64,000 nucleotides of DNA, from assembly GCA_947495555.1 (NCBI GenBank), contig CANLZI010000001.1, forward strand, positions 1,216,861-1,280,860. The letters are read 5' to 3'. The number at the start of each line of letters is the position of its first letter. Position 1 is the first letter of the stretch. A program made the translations under genes and the position numbers. This DNA comes from an uncultured Erythrobacter sp. (GTDB lineage Bacteria > Pseudomonadota > Alphaproteobacteria > Sphingomonadales > Sphingomonadaceae). The notes beneath the pieces were generated by a model that was not told the origin of the DNA, made no database searches, and saw nothing but the letters and a program-made list of their open reading frames with translations. Shown here in pieces: positions 1 through 8,444 of this stretch.

Positions 1-1
1 C

Positions 2-454
2 GGCTCCATGCCGCCAAGCGGAGCAAGCGATGCTGAACTCATCGCTTCACTGACTTCGGTCAGCGCCGCTTTCGAAATCGCGGACTCGCGCATCCTGGGT
101 TGGCCCAGCGCAATTGGTGGAGCCACCGCCGATAATGCCTGTTGCGGATGGCTGATGCGCGCACCGCAATCGATTAATCCCGCCGATGCGGATTTCGAAG
201 GCACCGGCATGGTAATCACCTGCAATGGCGAGGGCGTGAGCGAAGGGCGTGCTTCGGCCTGCCTTGGCAGCGTGCTTGAAGTCTATCGTTGGTTCGTCGA
301 GGATTCGCACAGCTGCGGGCGTGTTCTCAGTCCCGGCGAGATCGTTTTGACCGGCGCGATGGGGCCGGCCATGCCGATGAATGAACCAGCTACATACCAA
401 TTGGACTGCCCGGGTCTTGGCGCAGCCACGCTTCTCTACCGAGATGGAGCTTGA
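2..454 (+). CDS. 2-keto-4-pentenoate hydratase-like protein, 5' end cut by window
   Basis: The gene runs in from before the window; 151 codons of the C-terminal part are visible. The residues match the hydratase/decarboxylase branch of the fumarylacetoacetate hydrolase fold: FEIADSRI, the DNA turn after it, the NG-EGVSEGRAS strand and the GEIVLTGAMG segment near the end. Such enzymes hydrate 2-hydroxypenta-2,4-dienoate-type products after meta ring cleavage, or decarboxylate related oxo acids. Its stop shares four bases with the TTG start of the next transporter, so the two are probably translationally coupled. The family is clear; the substrate is not. Confidence 0.75.
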   Translation, partial: GSMPPSGASDAELIASLTSVSAAFEIADSRILGWPSAIGGATADNACCGWLMRAPQSINPADADFEGTGMVITCNGEGVSEGRASACLGSVLEVYRWFVEDSHSCGRVLSPGEIVLTGAMGPAMPMNEPATYQLDCPGLGAATLLYRDGA

Positions 455-1692
455 GCAACGCGGTCGGGTGGCAAGAGCTGCGCGGCGGTTGGACGCTGCT
501 GGTCGCATGCGCAGTTGGCGTTGGCCTTAGTGCCATCGCGCTACCCTTTTACGCGATTGGCCCGCTGACACGCCCGATAGAAGCGGATCTGGGCTGGACG
601 AGAGCCGACATTCAGCTCGCGATCCTGTTCAGTTCGGGTCTCGGCGCGCTGACCGCCCCTGTCACGGGTTGGATGATTGACCGCTTCGGAGCTCGGACAG
701 TCGCCTTACCTTCGATGCTGGGCGTGTCGGTTGGCCTGCTTATCTCATCAACTGCGACAAACCTGACGACCTTTTACTTCGGCTTTGCCGCGAGTGCGAT
801 CTTGGGCGCAGGCACCAATCCAGTGCTTTGGTCCCGCGTAGTGTCGGGCAGCTTCGAGAAGGCACGCGGGGCAGCACTTGGGCTTGCATTGGTCGGCACG
901 GCGCTCGTCGCGCTGCTGCTGCCAAGCTTTATCGTCGCCTTGGTCGAGATGGGTGGTTGGCGGTTCGCCCTGCGCGGAACCGCCATGCTCCCGGTGATCG
1001 TCGCAATGCCGGTCGTCTACATCTGGCTCAAGCCTGCCGCGCACGGCTCGGCCGGCAGTGACCAGGCCACCGCGCTTGCGGGCGCGACTGTGGCAGAGGC
1101 CCTGCGCGACTATCGTTTCTGGATCCTCGTGCTTTCGATCCTGCTGGGATATCTCGCCATATCAGGCAGCCTGACCAACCTTGTCCCTGCGCTGGTCGAT
1201 CGCGGGATTGAAGCTGCAGCCGCGGCCGCCTTTGCCGGAGCGATTGGCATAACCATGATCCCGGGCCGGATAATCGTAGGTTTCATTGTCGACCGCTTCT
1301 GGGCACCTGGCGTTGCCGCCGTCGTCCTCTTGCTGCCTGCACTCGCCAGTGTGATCCTGCGCGATACGACTGACCCGGCCATGCTCCTAATCGCCTGCGC
1401 GCTGCTCGGCCTGGCTGCAGGCGCCGAGCTGGATTTGCTGGCATTTCTCACTGCCCGTTACTTTGGTCTGGCGCATTATTCGAAGATCTACGCGCTGGCC
1501 TATGCAGCGCTCGCAACTGGCAGTGCGACTGCTCCATTTTTGTTCGCATCTCTGCACGACCGCACGGGCAGCTATGATGCCAGTTTCCTGGTTGCGGCAA
1601 TTTTCTTCGCTATGGCAGCATTGCTTATGCCATTAATGGGGCGCTATCCTCAGTTTGAAGAACCCAAAGACCGACTGGCAACAAATATATGA
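451..1692 (+). CDS. MFS transporter, 12-helix type
   Basis: A 413-residue hydrophobic protein of major facilitator size. The loop after helix 2 has the GWMIDRFGARTV version of the MFS motif, and a second copy (GFIVDRFW) follows helix 8, as expected for two six-helix halves. The start is TTG overlapping the upstream stop; no better in-frame start is visible nearby. It probably imports or exports the small carboxylic acid handled by the hydratase before it. It also overlaps the MarR gene after it (ATGA), so hydratase, transporter and regulator look like one operon. The substrate cannot be read from the sequence. Confidence 0.85.
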   Translation: MSNAVGWQELRGGWTLLVACAVGVGLSAIALPFYAIGPLTRPIEADLGWTRADIQLAILFSSGLGALTAPVTGWMIDRFGARTVALPSMLGVSVGLLISSTATNLTTFYFGFAASAILGAGTNPVLWSRVVSGSFEKARGAALGLALVGTALVALLLPSFIVALVEMGGWRFALRGTAMLPVIVAMPVVYIWLKPAAHGSAGSDQATALAGATVAEALRDYRFWILVLSILLGYLAISGSLTNLVPALVDRGIEAAAAAAFAGAIGITMIPGRIIVGFIVDRFWAPGVAAVVLLLPALASVILRDTTDPAMLLIACALLGLAAGAELDLLAFLTARYFGLAHYSKIYALAYAALATGSATAPFLFASLHDRTGSYDASFLVAAIFFAMAALLMPLMGRYPQFEEPKDRLATNI

Positions 1693-2159
1693 CCGAGATG
1701 GATGCTAAAATTACCCTACCGCCATTGATGGAACGTATCTCGTTCCTGACGCACAGGTTGAATGCGCAGATGGCACGGGTGTGCAATCCCTATTTCCAGA
1801 CCTGGGGAGTTGACCTGATCATGTCGCGCATGATGGTCGTGATCCTCGAACACGGACCTATGCCAGCCGGTGACATTGTTAAGGTCATGGCGCTGCCGCA
1901 ATCGACCATCTCGCATCAGATGAAGCGTCTGGAGAAGCTTGGTTATGTCGAGCGCGAACAGGGCAAGCAGGATTCGCGCGTTCGTATGGTATCGCTAACC
2001 AATAGCGGGCGCGAAGTTGCGCTGCAGGCCAACAAGCTCAGCGAGCAAGTTGTCGCGCTGATGATGAAGTCGATTGGCGAAGAAAATATCGAGCCTGTTC
2101 GCGCTGCCTTGATGCGAGTCGATCAAGCCTTGCAGAGTTTCAAATTAGAGGAAGACTGA
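1689..2159 (+). CDS. MarR family transcriptional regulator
   Basis: A 156-residue winged-helix protein. The recognition helix region reads STISHQMKRLEKLGYVER, followed by the wing EQGKQDSRVRMVSLT; the DxR in the wing is the MarR hallmark. MarR proteins usually repress catabolic or export operons and release DNA when a phenolic or acidic ligand binds. The gene overlaps the transporter stop by four bases. It is the only DNA-binding regulator seen in the first 14 kb, so it is the best candidate for the three palindromes at 7830, 10426 and 12986. That link is inference. Confidence 0.9.
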   Translation: MTEMDAKITLPPLMERISFLTHRLNAQMARVCNPYFQTWGVDLIMSRMMVVILEHGPMPAGDIVKVMALPQSTISHQMKRLEKLGYVEREQGKQDSRVRMVSLTNSGREVALQANKLSEQVVALMMKSIGEENIEPVRAALMRVDQALQSFKLEED

Positions 2160-2171
2160 GGGGAAGCCGGA

Positions 2172-2579
2172 TTGTCGCGCCACCAGGAGAACATTTCCCT
2201 TGCCCAAAGCGTCTATGATTGCGGTTTCGCAAGCGATTGGGCGAAGTTGGAAACACTGCTTTGCGACGATTTCGAGATCCTTGAGCCGGCAGGGCTTTCA
2301 TTCGGCGGCGCCTATCGCGGCAAGGATGCCCTCGAACGCGTGTTCGGATCGGTGCTCGGATCGCTTGAGCCGCGCGACGTTAACTTCAAGTCGATGACAG
2401 CCAACGAAAGCCAGGTGGTCTCGCTCCTAGACCTCATATTCGATAGCGATGATGGCGAATTTGTCATGCCGGTTGCCGAACTTTTCGAAATCGAGGGCGG
2501 CAAGGTCAAACGGATGCTGCCGTTCTTCTACGATACGGCTGCGCTCGATCGCTTTCTCAAGAACCGCGCGAAGGACTGA
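2172..2579 (+). CDS. SnoaL/NTF2-like protein
   Basis: A 135-residue protein with the cone-shaped NTF2-like pattern: an N-terminal helix, then FEILEPAGLSFGGAYRGKDAL, and a C-terminal sheet with EIEGGKVKRMLPFFYD. Members are ketosteroid-isomerase-type enzymes, hydroxylating or dehydrating accessory enzymes, or simple ligand carriers. The TTG start has a strong GAGGGGAAG ribosome site just upstream. It is the last gene of the hydratase-transporter-MarR operon and its 3' end overlaps the convergent xdhC-like gene by 23 bases. No specific reaction can be assigned. Confidence 0.7.
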   Translation: MSRHQENISLAQSVYDCGFASDWAKLETLLCDDFEILEPAGLSFGGAYRGKDALERVFGSVLGSLEPRDVNFKSMTANESQVVSLLDLIFDSDDGEFVMPVAELFEIEGGKVKRMLPFFYDTAALDRFLKNRAKD

Positions 2580-3513
2580 ACTGTGCGCCGATAACCGCGT
2601 TGTAGCGATCCACGATCTGCACAAGCGTTGAAAGCGCAAGAGTCTCGGGATCGCGCGACGAGGGAATTAACCCGATGGGCGCGGTGATGCGCGCCAAAGA
2701 GGTCTCAGCAACGCCAGCATCCCGAAGCATATCGAGCCTGGCTTCATGGGTCGCCCGACTGCCCATTGCACCGACATAGAAGGCTGGCGACGCCAAGGCC
2801 TCTGCCATCATCGCGCTCTCCCAATCATGGTCGTGGAAGAAGAAGGCGGCGGCCGTCCAATTGTCGAGCGTGAAATCAAACGGTTCGCCCAGCCGTGACA
2901 ATAGCTGCGTTTTTGCTGGAGATGTCGCCAGCCCCGTCGCGATCTCGGGATCGGGCGTTGCAACAAGGCATTCGATCCCCAGCGCTCCAGCCTGCCTGAC
3001 CAGCGCTTCCACAGTGCCGCCATGACCTGCGATCAGCAGCCTCAACGGAGGAAAATGGCGCACGAGAAAGCGGCCTTCGTGCCAACCAGTTGCGCCCTCG
3101 TTGAGCAATTTAGGCTTATCCGATCCGGTTGGAAGCGCCAGCACTCCCACCTGTCTTGCGGCGAGACAGTCAAGCAGCGCATCGATGACCCCGGACTCAG
3201 ATAGCGGTGTGAACAGCAGGTCCACACGCCCACCGCAAGGCAACCGGATATCGATGATCGCAGTTCCCGCCCCATAAGCGATCTGGTGCGCGACATCCGC
3301 TCCGATGGCTTTCTTCGCCTCACCGATGACCGCTTTTTCGATGCAGCCGCCCGACAGTGACCCGGCGTATGAACCGTCTTCGGCCACCGCCATATGCGCG
3401 CCGGGATTGCGTACCGATGCTCCGGTCACATCCGTGACGGTAACCAGACAAGCGCGCTGTCCCCGCTTTAGCGAGTCTTGCAGAAAGGAAAGGATGCGCG
3501 GCGCGTCGAACAC
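2557..3513 (-). CDS. XdhC/CoxI family molybdenum enzyme maturation protein
   Basis: A 318-residue protein with the N-terminal XdhC/CoxI domain (GSLSGGCIEKAV near residue 55) and a C-terminal Rossmann-like domain starting at LLIAGHGGTVEALV. XdhC proteins bind molybdenum cofactor, assist its sulfuration and deliver it to xanthine-dehydrogenase-family hydroxylases. It is the last gene of the coxS-L-M-G operon, 13 bases after coxG, as expected for a dedicated chaperone of this hydroxylase. The start is GTG with no strong ribosome site, so the exact N-terminus is uncertain. Confidence 0.88.
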   Translation of the reverse strand: MFDAPRILSFLQDSLKRGQRACLVTVTDVTGASVRNPGAHMAVAEDGSYAGSLSGGCIEKAVIGEAKKAIGADVAHQIAYGAGTAIIDIRLPCGGRVDLLFTPLSESGVIDALLDCLAARQVGVLALPTGSDKPKLLNEGATGWHEGRFLVRHFPPLRLLIAGHGGTVEALVRQAGALGIECLVATPDPEIATGLATSPAKTQLLSRLGEPFDFTLDNWTAAAFFFHDHDWESAMMAEALASPAFYVGAMGSRATHEARLDMLRDAGVAETSLARITAPIGLIPSSRDPETLALSTLVQIVDRYNAVIGAQFSPSRGS

Positions 3514-3526
3514 AGGCGCGCTTGTG

Positions 3527-4117
3527 TCACGCCAGCCAGTAGAAGGCCAGCACCGCCATCAGCACCGCGACGAGAACCAGCCAGATGCTGCTCGATCCGA
3601 AGCGGGCCGGTGCAGCAGCGCCTTCTGCCACATGCTCGGGCACATCGGATCGAGAGCCTGCTGTCCCGCCGCCATGCTCACCGCCTAGCGCAACAGAAAA
3701 CTTGCCGAAGAAATCCTCGGCCATCGAACGGGCGGTCCCTTCAACCAGGCGAGCGCCCATCTGTGCAAGCTTCCCGCCGATCTTGGCGTCAGCAATATAA
3801 GATAGTTGCGTACCGCCATCGACCGCATCCAGCTTCACGTCCGCCTGTCCCTTTGCGAAACCGGCGACTCCGCCTTGCCCCTCGAACACCATGGTGCAGC
3901 CATGAGGCGCGTTGATTTCGGTTTGCGTGAGCGAACCGCTGAAGCGCGCATTGACCGGGCCAACCTTCGCCTGCACCGTCCCTTCGAAGCGGTCATCAGC
4001 GGTCTTTTCCAACCGTTCGCAGCCTTTGAGGCATGCCTTGAGCAACTCGGGATCGTTGAGCGCTTCCCAAGCACGTTGGGGATCGCACGGAAGGTGATAG
4101 CTACCTTTAATTTCCAT
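3527..4117 (-). CDS. CoxG-like SRPBCC protein with C-terminal membrane anchor
   Basis: A 196-residue protein. The first 150 residues follow the CoxG/SRPBCC pattern (MEIKGSYHLPCDPQRAWEAL at the start, then CLKGCERLEK). A Gly/Ala-rich linker leads to a hydrophobic C-terminal helix (IWLVLVAVLMAVLAFYWLA) that would anchor it to the inner membrane. CoxG recruits the cytoplasmic CO-dehydrogenase complex to the membrane in Oligotropha, so here it probably brings the CoxLMS-like hydroxylase to the respiratory chain. It sits 18 bases after coxM. Confidence 0.88.
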   Translation of the reverse strand: MEIKGSYHLPCDPQRAWEALNDPELLKACLKGCERLEKTADDRFEGTVQAKVGPVNARFSGSLTQTEINAPHGCTMVFEGQGGVAGFAKGQADVKLDAVDGGTQLSYIADAKIGGKLAQMGARLVEGTARSMAEDFFGKFSVALGGEHGGGTAGSRSDVPEHVAEGAAAPARFGSSSIWLVLVAVLMAVLAFYWLA

Positions 4118-4135
4118 TGTTTTTTGAAATCCTTG

Positions 4136-4918
4136 TCAGCCGAGTGCGGTGAGCGCGCGCTGCGCGATCACCCGAGTCAGATGCATGCGGTATTCGGTGC
4201 TGGCGTGGAGATCGCCGGTGAAATACGCTTCAGAGAGAGCCGCAGCGGCAAGGCTGCCGCCGCTGTCAGCAGCTTGCTCACCCTCTTGCCAGCGGAATAC
4301 TCCGGTGCCGCCGCCGGTGACGGCGAGCCTTGTCTGCCCCCCCAGCTTGGCAGCGAATACCGCGATCAACGCAAAGCGCGAGGCGGGATTGGGGAATTTC
4401 TCATAATGGGCGTGCTGGCATGTCGGAAAGCTTACTGCGGTCACGATCTCGCCATGCTCAAGCGCGGTATCGAACATAGAGGTGAAGAATTCGCGCGCTG
4501 GAATGGACCGTCGGTCAGTGCGGATCTCCGCATCGAGCGCAAGGCAGGCGGTGGGATAACAAGCAGCCGGATCATTATTCGCAACCGAGCCGCCGATCGT
4601 GCCCCGATAGCGTACCTGCGGATCGCCGATCCCGCTGGCAAGCTCAGCAAGTGCGGGGCAATGTTCGCGCACGAGCGCATTGCTGGCCACATCCGCATGG
4701 GTGGTTGCGCCCAGGATAACCACACGGTCACCTTCCAGGTTTACGCCTTTGAGCTCTTCGAGCCGCGTTAGATCAACCAGGGCGGTCGGCATGGCGAGCC
4801 GAGCGCGCAGCACTGGCATCAAGGTCTGACCGCCTGAAAGAGGTTGACCATCATCCTCCGAAATCAGCTTACGGGCTTCTTCAAGCGAGCCAGGACGGTG
4901 ATAGGTGAACTCGTACAT
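4136..4918 (-). CDS. CoxM-like FAD-binding medium subunit of molybdenum hydroxylase
   Basis: A 260-residue FAD subunit of the CoxM/CutM type. FAD-contact motifs are [17 protein letters not shown] (about residues 23-39) and [16 protein letters not shown] (about 100-115). It passes electrons from the iron-sulfur subunit to an acceptor. The start is taken at the ATG whose A overlaps the last base of the coxL stop (TGATG), because the conserved protein begins exactly there ([11 protein letters not shown]); a longer reading frame upstream lies inside coxL and is an artefact. Confidence 0.92.
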   Translation of the reverse strand: MYEFTYHRPGSLEEARKLISEDDGQPLSGGQTLMPVLRARLAMPTALVDLTRLEELKGVNLEGDRVVILGATTHADVASNALVREHCPALAELASGIGDPQVRYRGTIGGSVANNDPAACYPTACLALDAEIRTDRRSIPAREFFTSMFDTALEHGEIVTAVSFPTCQHAHYEKFPNPASRFALIAVFAAKLGGQTRLAVTGGGTGVFRWQEGEQAADSGGSLAAAALSEAYFTGDLHASTEYRMHLTRVIAQRALTALG

Positions 4919-7284
4919 CAGTTCGCCTCCTTCTGTTGGCACAGCCGCCAGATTTTCTCCGGCGTTGCGGGCATATCGACATGGCGCACGCCCAGCGCGT
5001 TGCAGACAGCATTGATGATCGCGGGTGGCGAACCGATCGCACCTGCCTCGCCGCAGCCCTTCATGCCCAGCGGATTGCTGGGTGACGGGGTGCCGCTGAA
5101 GACGAGCTGATAATCGGGCACACCGCCTGCGCGGGGCATGCCGTAATCCATGAAGCTTGCGGACATCAGTTGGCCGGTGTCTGGATCGTAAAGCGCATTT
5201 TCCCACAGCGCTTGACCGATCCCCTGCGTCACACCGCCATGGACCTGTCCCTCAACGATCATGGGGTTGGCCACATTACCGAAGTCATCGGCTGCACAGA
5301 AACTGGCAACCTCGACCGTACCGGTATCCGGATCGATTTCGACCTCGCATACATAAACGCCCGCCGGATAGGTGAATTCGGGCGGGTCAAAAAAGCTGGT
5401 GGCGACCAAGCCTGGTTCGATCTCGTCGGTCGGGAAGCCCGATGCAGCGTGTGCTGCAAATGCCATTTCAGCAAAGGCGATGGTGACATTGCTGTCCTTG
5501 CTCGAGAAAATGCCGTCATCAAATTCGACCGCGTCGTAATCGACCTCCATCAAATGGGTCGCGATTTTTTTGCCTTTTTCGATGATCTGATTGCAGGCAC
5601 GAAGCGTCGCCGACATACCAACCGAAGCGCGCGAGCCATAGGTGCCCGTGCCCGCTTGTATCCTTGCGGTATCTCCCTGAATTACAGAGATGTTTTCCAT
5701 CGGCACGCCAAAGCGATCCGATACGACCTGCGCAAAAGTCGTTGCGTGCCCCTGTCCGTGCGAATGCGCGCCGGTGAGCACTTCGACCGTGCCGACGGGA
5801 TGCACCCGGACTTCAGCCGATTCCCACATCCCTGCGCCGCCGCCCAACTTTGCCAGTTTGCCCGAGGGGCCGATCCCGCAGGCCTCGACATAGGCGGCCA
5901 CGCCTATTCCCCGCAGCTTGCCGCGCGCTTCGCTTTCGGCCTTGCGAGCGGCGAAGCCGGGATAGTCGGCCAGTTCGAGCGCAGCATCGAGCGTCTTTTC
6001 GTAATCGCCCGAATCATATTCATAGACGACCGGCGTTTGATACGGGAATTCGCGAATGAAATTGCGTCGTCTGATTTCGGCTGGATCAATTCCCAGCTCG
6101 CGCGCGGCGACATCGACGATCCGCTCGATTACATAAGATGCTTCCGGCCTCCCTGCGCCGCGATAAGCATCGACCGGGCAGGTGTTCGAGTAAATCGCGC
6201 GCACCCGGGCGTGGATCGCCGGGATTGCATATTGGCCTGAAAGCATGGTTGCATACATGTAAGTTGGCACCAGCGAGCCCGAGCTGGAAAGATAGGCACC
6301 TACATTGGCCTGCGTATCTGCCCTCAGCCCAAGGAAGCGCCCTTCTGAATCGAGCGCAAGCTCGACATCGGTCAAGTGATCGCGGCCATGCGCATCGGTC
6401 AGGAATGCTTCGCTACGGTCCGCCGTCCATTTGACCGGCCCCTCGACCAGCTTGGACGCGAATGTCACCGCGACTTCCTCGGGATAATTATGCGCTTTGG
6501 AGCCAAAGCCACCCCCGACATCGGGCGAAACCATCCGCAGCTTGTGCTCCGACGCCAGCCCGAATGCCGCGGCATAGAACATGCGCATGCCAATCGGGTT
6601 CTGGTGCGTCATATAGACGGTGAGTTCTTCACTGCCGGCATCCCATTGCGCGTTGATCGCGCGAGGCTCGATTGCATTGGGAACCAGCCGGTTGTTGCGC
6701 AGCGTCAGCGCTATTCGGTGCGCGGCATCGGCAAAAGCAACATCAGCCGCGGCTTCATCGCCCAATTCCCAATCGAAGGCGCAATTTCCTGCGATTTCGT
6801 CATGGATCAAGGTAGCGCTATCGGCCGTCGCATCGAGCACATCGACTGACGCGGGCAGATCTTCGTAATCGACCATCACAGCTTCGGCTGCATCACGGGC
6901 TTGCGCCTGCGTTTCGGCGACCACCAGGGCTATTGGCTCACCAACATAGCGGACCCGATCAACTGCCAGTGCATTACGCACGCCGACCTTCATCGGCTCG
7001 CCATCGCGCGACGTAATCGCCCACCCGCAAGGGAGCGCTGGCAAGCCTGCATCGACCAGTTCCTGACCTGTCAAAATCCGCCGAACGCCGGGCATTCCGG
7101 CAGGGCCGTCCAAGTCTAGGCCAGTGATCCGCGCATGCGCCATCGGCGAACGCACGAAGGCGGCGTAGAGTTGTCCGGGCAAGATCATGTCATCGACATA
7201 CTTGCCCTTGCCCCGGAGGAAGCGACCATCTTCCTGCCGCTTGACCGATTGGCCAAATTTCACACCTGTCGCTGCGATATTCAT
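4918..7284 (-). CDS. CoxL-like molybdopterin-binding large subunit, form II
   Basis: A 788-residue large subunit of the xanthine dehydrogenase/CO dehydrogenase family. Molybdopterin-binding features include [16 protein letters not shown] (about 255-270) and the late catalytic glutamate in [14 protein letters not shown] (E746). The active-site loop is AYRGAGR (373-379). True CO dehydrogenase (form I) has AYxCSFR here with a cysteine for the Mo-Cu centre, so this is a form II enzyme that most likely hydroxylates an organic substrate. It overlaps coxS by four bases and coxM by one. The substrate is unknown. Confidence 0.93.
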   Translation of the reverse strand: MNIAATGVKFGQSVKRQEDGRFLRGKGKYVDDMILPGQLYAAFVRSPMAHARITGLDLDGPAGMPGVRRILTGQELVDAGLPALPCGWAITSRDGEPMKVGVRNALAVDRVRYVGEPIALVVAETQAQARDAAEAVMVDYEDLPASVDVLDATADSATLIHDEIAGNCAFDWELGDEAAADVAFADAAHRIALTLRNNRLVPNAIEPRAINAQWDAGSEELTVYMTHQNPIGMRMFYAAAFGLASEHKLRMVSPDVGGGFGSKAHNYPEEVAVTFASKLVEGPVKWTADRSEAFLTDAHGRDHLTDVELALDSEGRFLGLRADTQANVGAYLSSSGSLVPTYMYATMLSGQYAIPAIHARVRAIYSNTCPVDAYRGAGRPEASYVIERIVDVAARELGIDPAEIRRRNFIREFPYQTPVVYEYDSGDYEKTLDAALELADYPGFAARKAESEARGKLRGIGVAAYVEACGIGPSGKLAKLGGGAGMWESAEVRVHPVGTVEVLTGAHSHGQGHATTFAQVVSDRFGVPMENISVIQGDTARIQAGTGTYGSRASVGMSATLRACNQIIEKGKKIATHLMEVDYDAVEFDDGIFSSKDSNVTIAFAEMAFAAHAASGFPTDEIEPGLVATSFFDPPEFTYPAGVYVCEVEIDPDTGTVEVASFCAADDFGNVANPMIVEGQVHGGVTQGIGQALWENALYDPDTGQLMSASFMDYGMPRAGGVPDYQLVFSGTPSPSNPLGMKGCGEAGAIGSPPAIINAVCNALGVRHVDMPATPEKIWRLCQQKEAN

Positions 7285-7757
7285 GACTGGCCCTCCATCT
7301 TACTCGCCCCTTCGATGATAGAGGCAACGATGTTCTGATAGCCTGTGCAGCGGCACAGATTGCCTTCGAGCTGATCGCGGACGGTAGCCGGATCAAGCTT
7401 GCCAAACCGGCGAGCGATATCGATCCCGGCCAACACCATGCCCGGTGTGCAAAACCCGCACTGAAGCCCGTGATTGTCATGGAAAGCTTGCTGCATTGGA
7501 TGGAGCGGCTCGCCGTCTTTGGCCAGTCCTTCGATAGTGGTGACGCTGCAACCGTCTGCCTGAACCGCCAGCATGGCGCAGCTTTTCACAGCCTCGCCAT
7601 CGACATGGACAGTGCAGGCACCGCATTGGCTGGTGTCGCAGCCCATATGCGCGCCGGTCAGCCGCAAGTGGTCGCGCAAGGCATGAATAAGCAGCGTATT
7701 GTCAGGCAGATCAAGCGTCGCCGTCTTACCGTTCACGTCCAGCGTTATCTCGGTCAT
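7281..7757 (-). CDS. CoxS-like [2Fe-2S] small subunit of molybdenum hydroxylase
   Basis: A 158-residue iron-sulfur subunit with all eight cluster cysteines: C40, C45, C48 and C60 for the plant-type ferredoxin cluster, then C100, C103, C135 and C137 for the helical cluster near the molybdopterin. It relays electrons from the molybdenum site to FAD. It is the first gene of the minus-strand operon coxS-L-M-G-xdhC and has a strong GGAGAAGGAGAG ribosome site. The 14-bp palindrome at 7830-7843 lies 73 bases upstream of the start codon, where a regulator could control the operon. Confidence 0.95.
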   Translation of the reverse strand: MTEITLDVNGKTATLDLPDNTLLIHALRDHLRLTGAHMGCDTSQCGACTVHVDGEAVKSCAMLAVQADGCSVTTIEGLAKDGEPLHPMQQAFHDNHGLQCGFCTPGMVLAGIDIARRFGKLDPATVRDQLEGNLCRCTGYQNIVASIIEGASKMEGQS

Positions 7758-7802
7758 AATGCAGCGCTCTCCTTCTCCGCACTCGTCTTACACGCAAACC
7801 TA

Positions 7803-7824
7803 TGGCATGTCCGCAGGAATGCCA
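7803..7824. promoter_or_regulatory. Dyad TGGCAT-N10-ATGCCA between coxS and mobA-like gene
   Basis: A perfect inverted repeat with 6-base arms and a 10-base centre in the divergent promoter region, next to the 14-bp palindrome at 7830. It could be a second regulator site. No other copy was noticed, so its role is open. Confidence 0.35.
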
Positions 7825-7829
7825 AGACC

Positions 7830-7843
7830 TATCGATATCGATA
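7830..7843. promoter_or_regulatory. Palindromic operator candidate, copy 1 (TATCGATATCGATA)
   Basis: A perfect 14-bp palindrome between the divergent coxS operon and the MobA-like gene. It ends 28 bases before the TTG start of the latter. Two one-mismatch relatives lie at 10426 and 12986, each upstream of another gene of the same catabolic block, which is hard to explain by chance. The binding protein is not known; the MarR protein at 1689 is the nearest candidate. Confidence 0.7.
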
Positions 7844-7871
7844 TAACCCGCCAATGCGCCGGAGAACACCT

Positions 7872-8444
7872 TTGACCTGGTCCAAGAGCGTAGGATTGAT
7901 CCTGCTGGCGGCCGGACGGTCAGAGCGTTTCGGGGCGAAGGACAAGCTGGCTCACGACTGGCGCGGCAAGCCGCTGGTGCGGCACGTGGCGGATAGACTG
8001 GCGGCCATGCCCTTTGCGGCTCATCTTGCCATAGTCACCCCCGACAACGCCACCAGGTTTCCCGATTGCTTTGAGGAAGCCGTCAACAAAGACCCGGCGC
8101 GGGGCCTATCGCATTCGATCGCGCTGGGGATCGGCGCGTTGGCAGAGCGAGACCTCGATGCGTGTCTGATTGCGCTGGGGGATATGCCGCTTGTGCCGCG
8201 CCAGCACTTTGCCGCGCTGGTCGATGCGCTGGAAACTGCCGACAATGCCATCGTGGCCTCCGCCAATGGTGGCCGCGCGCAAGTCCCCGCGCTGTTTGCT
8301 GCGAAACACTTTGCGGAATTGGCACAGCTTGCGGGCGATAACGGCGCCCGCGACTTGCTGAGCACCGCCACCACGGTTCACTGTGCTCCCGATCTGCTGG
8401 CCGACTTCGACCGCCCCGAAGACTTCGCTCGTTACGCTAAATGA
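7872..8444 (+). CDS. MobA/MocA-like molybdopterin nucleotidyltransferase
   Basis: About 190 residues with the nucleotidyltransferase signature LILLAAGRSERFGAKDK at the N-terminus, the substrate loop around residue 75 (ARGLSHSIALGIG) and the metal-site DMPLV. Homologues attach CMP or GMP to molybdopterin; those beside CoxLMS-type hydroxylases usually make the cytosine dinucleotide form. TTG at 7872 is chosen because GGAGA lies seven bases upstream; ATG at 7854 would add six residues but has no ribosome site. Transcription probably starts at or beside the palindrome at 7830. It works with XdhC to mature the hydroxylase. Confidence 0.85.
   Translation: MTWSKSVGLILLAAGRSERFGAKDKLAHDWRGKPLVRHVADRLAAMPFAAHLAIVTPDNATRFPDCFEEAVNKDPARGLSHSIALGIGALAERDLDACLIALGDMPLVPRQHFAALVDALETADNAIVASANGGRAQVPALFAAKHFAELAQLAGDNGARDLLSTATTVHCAPDLLADFDRPEDFARYAK

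Noticed and set aside
4136..5206. Long form of coxM starting inside coxL
   Set aside because: The extra residues are Arg-rich noise from coxL; the true ATG lies at 4918 with a TGATG junction.
5170..6240. A 356-codon open frame opposite coxL
   Set aside because: coxL is strongly supported by motifs and operon overlap; the opposite frame has the composition of a GC-rich shadow.
4918..7757. Genuine aerobic CO dehydrogenase
   Set aside because: The active-site loop is AYRGAGR and not AYxCSFR.
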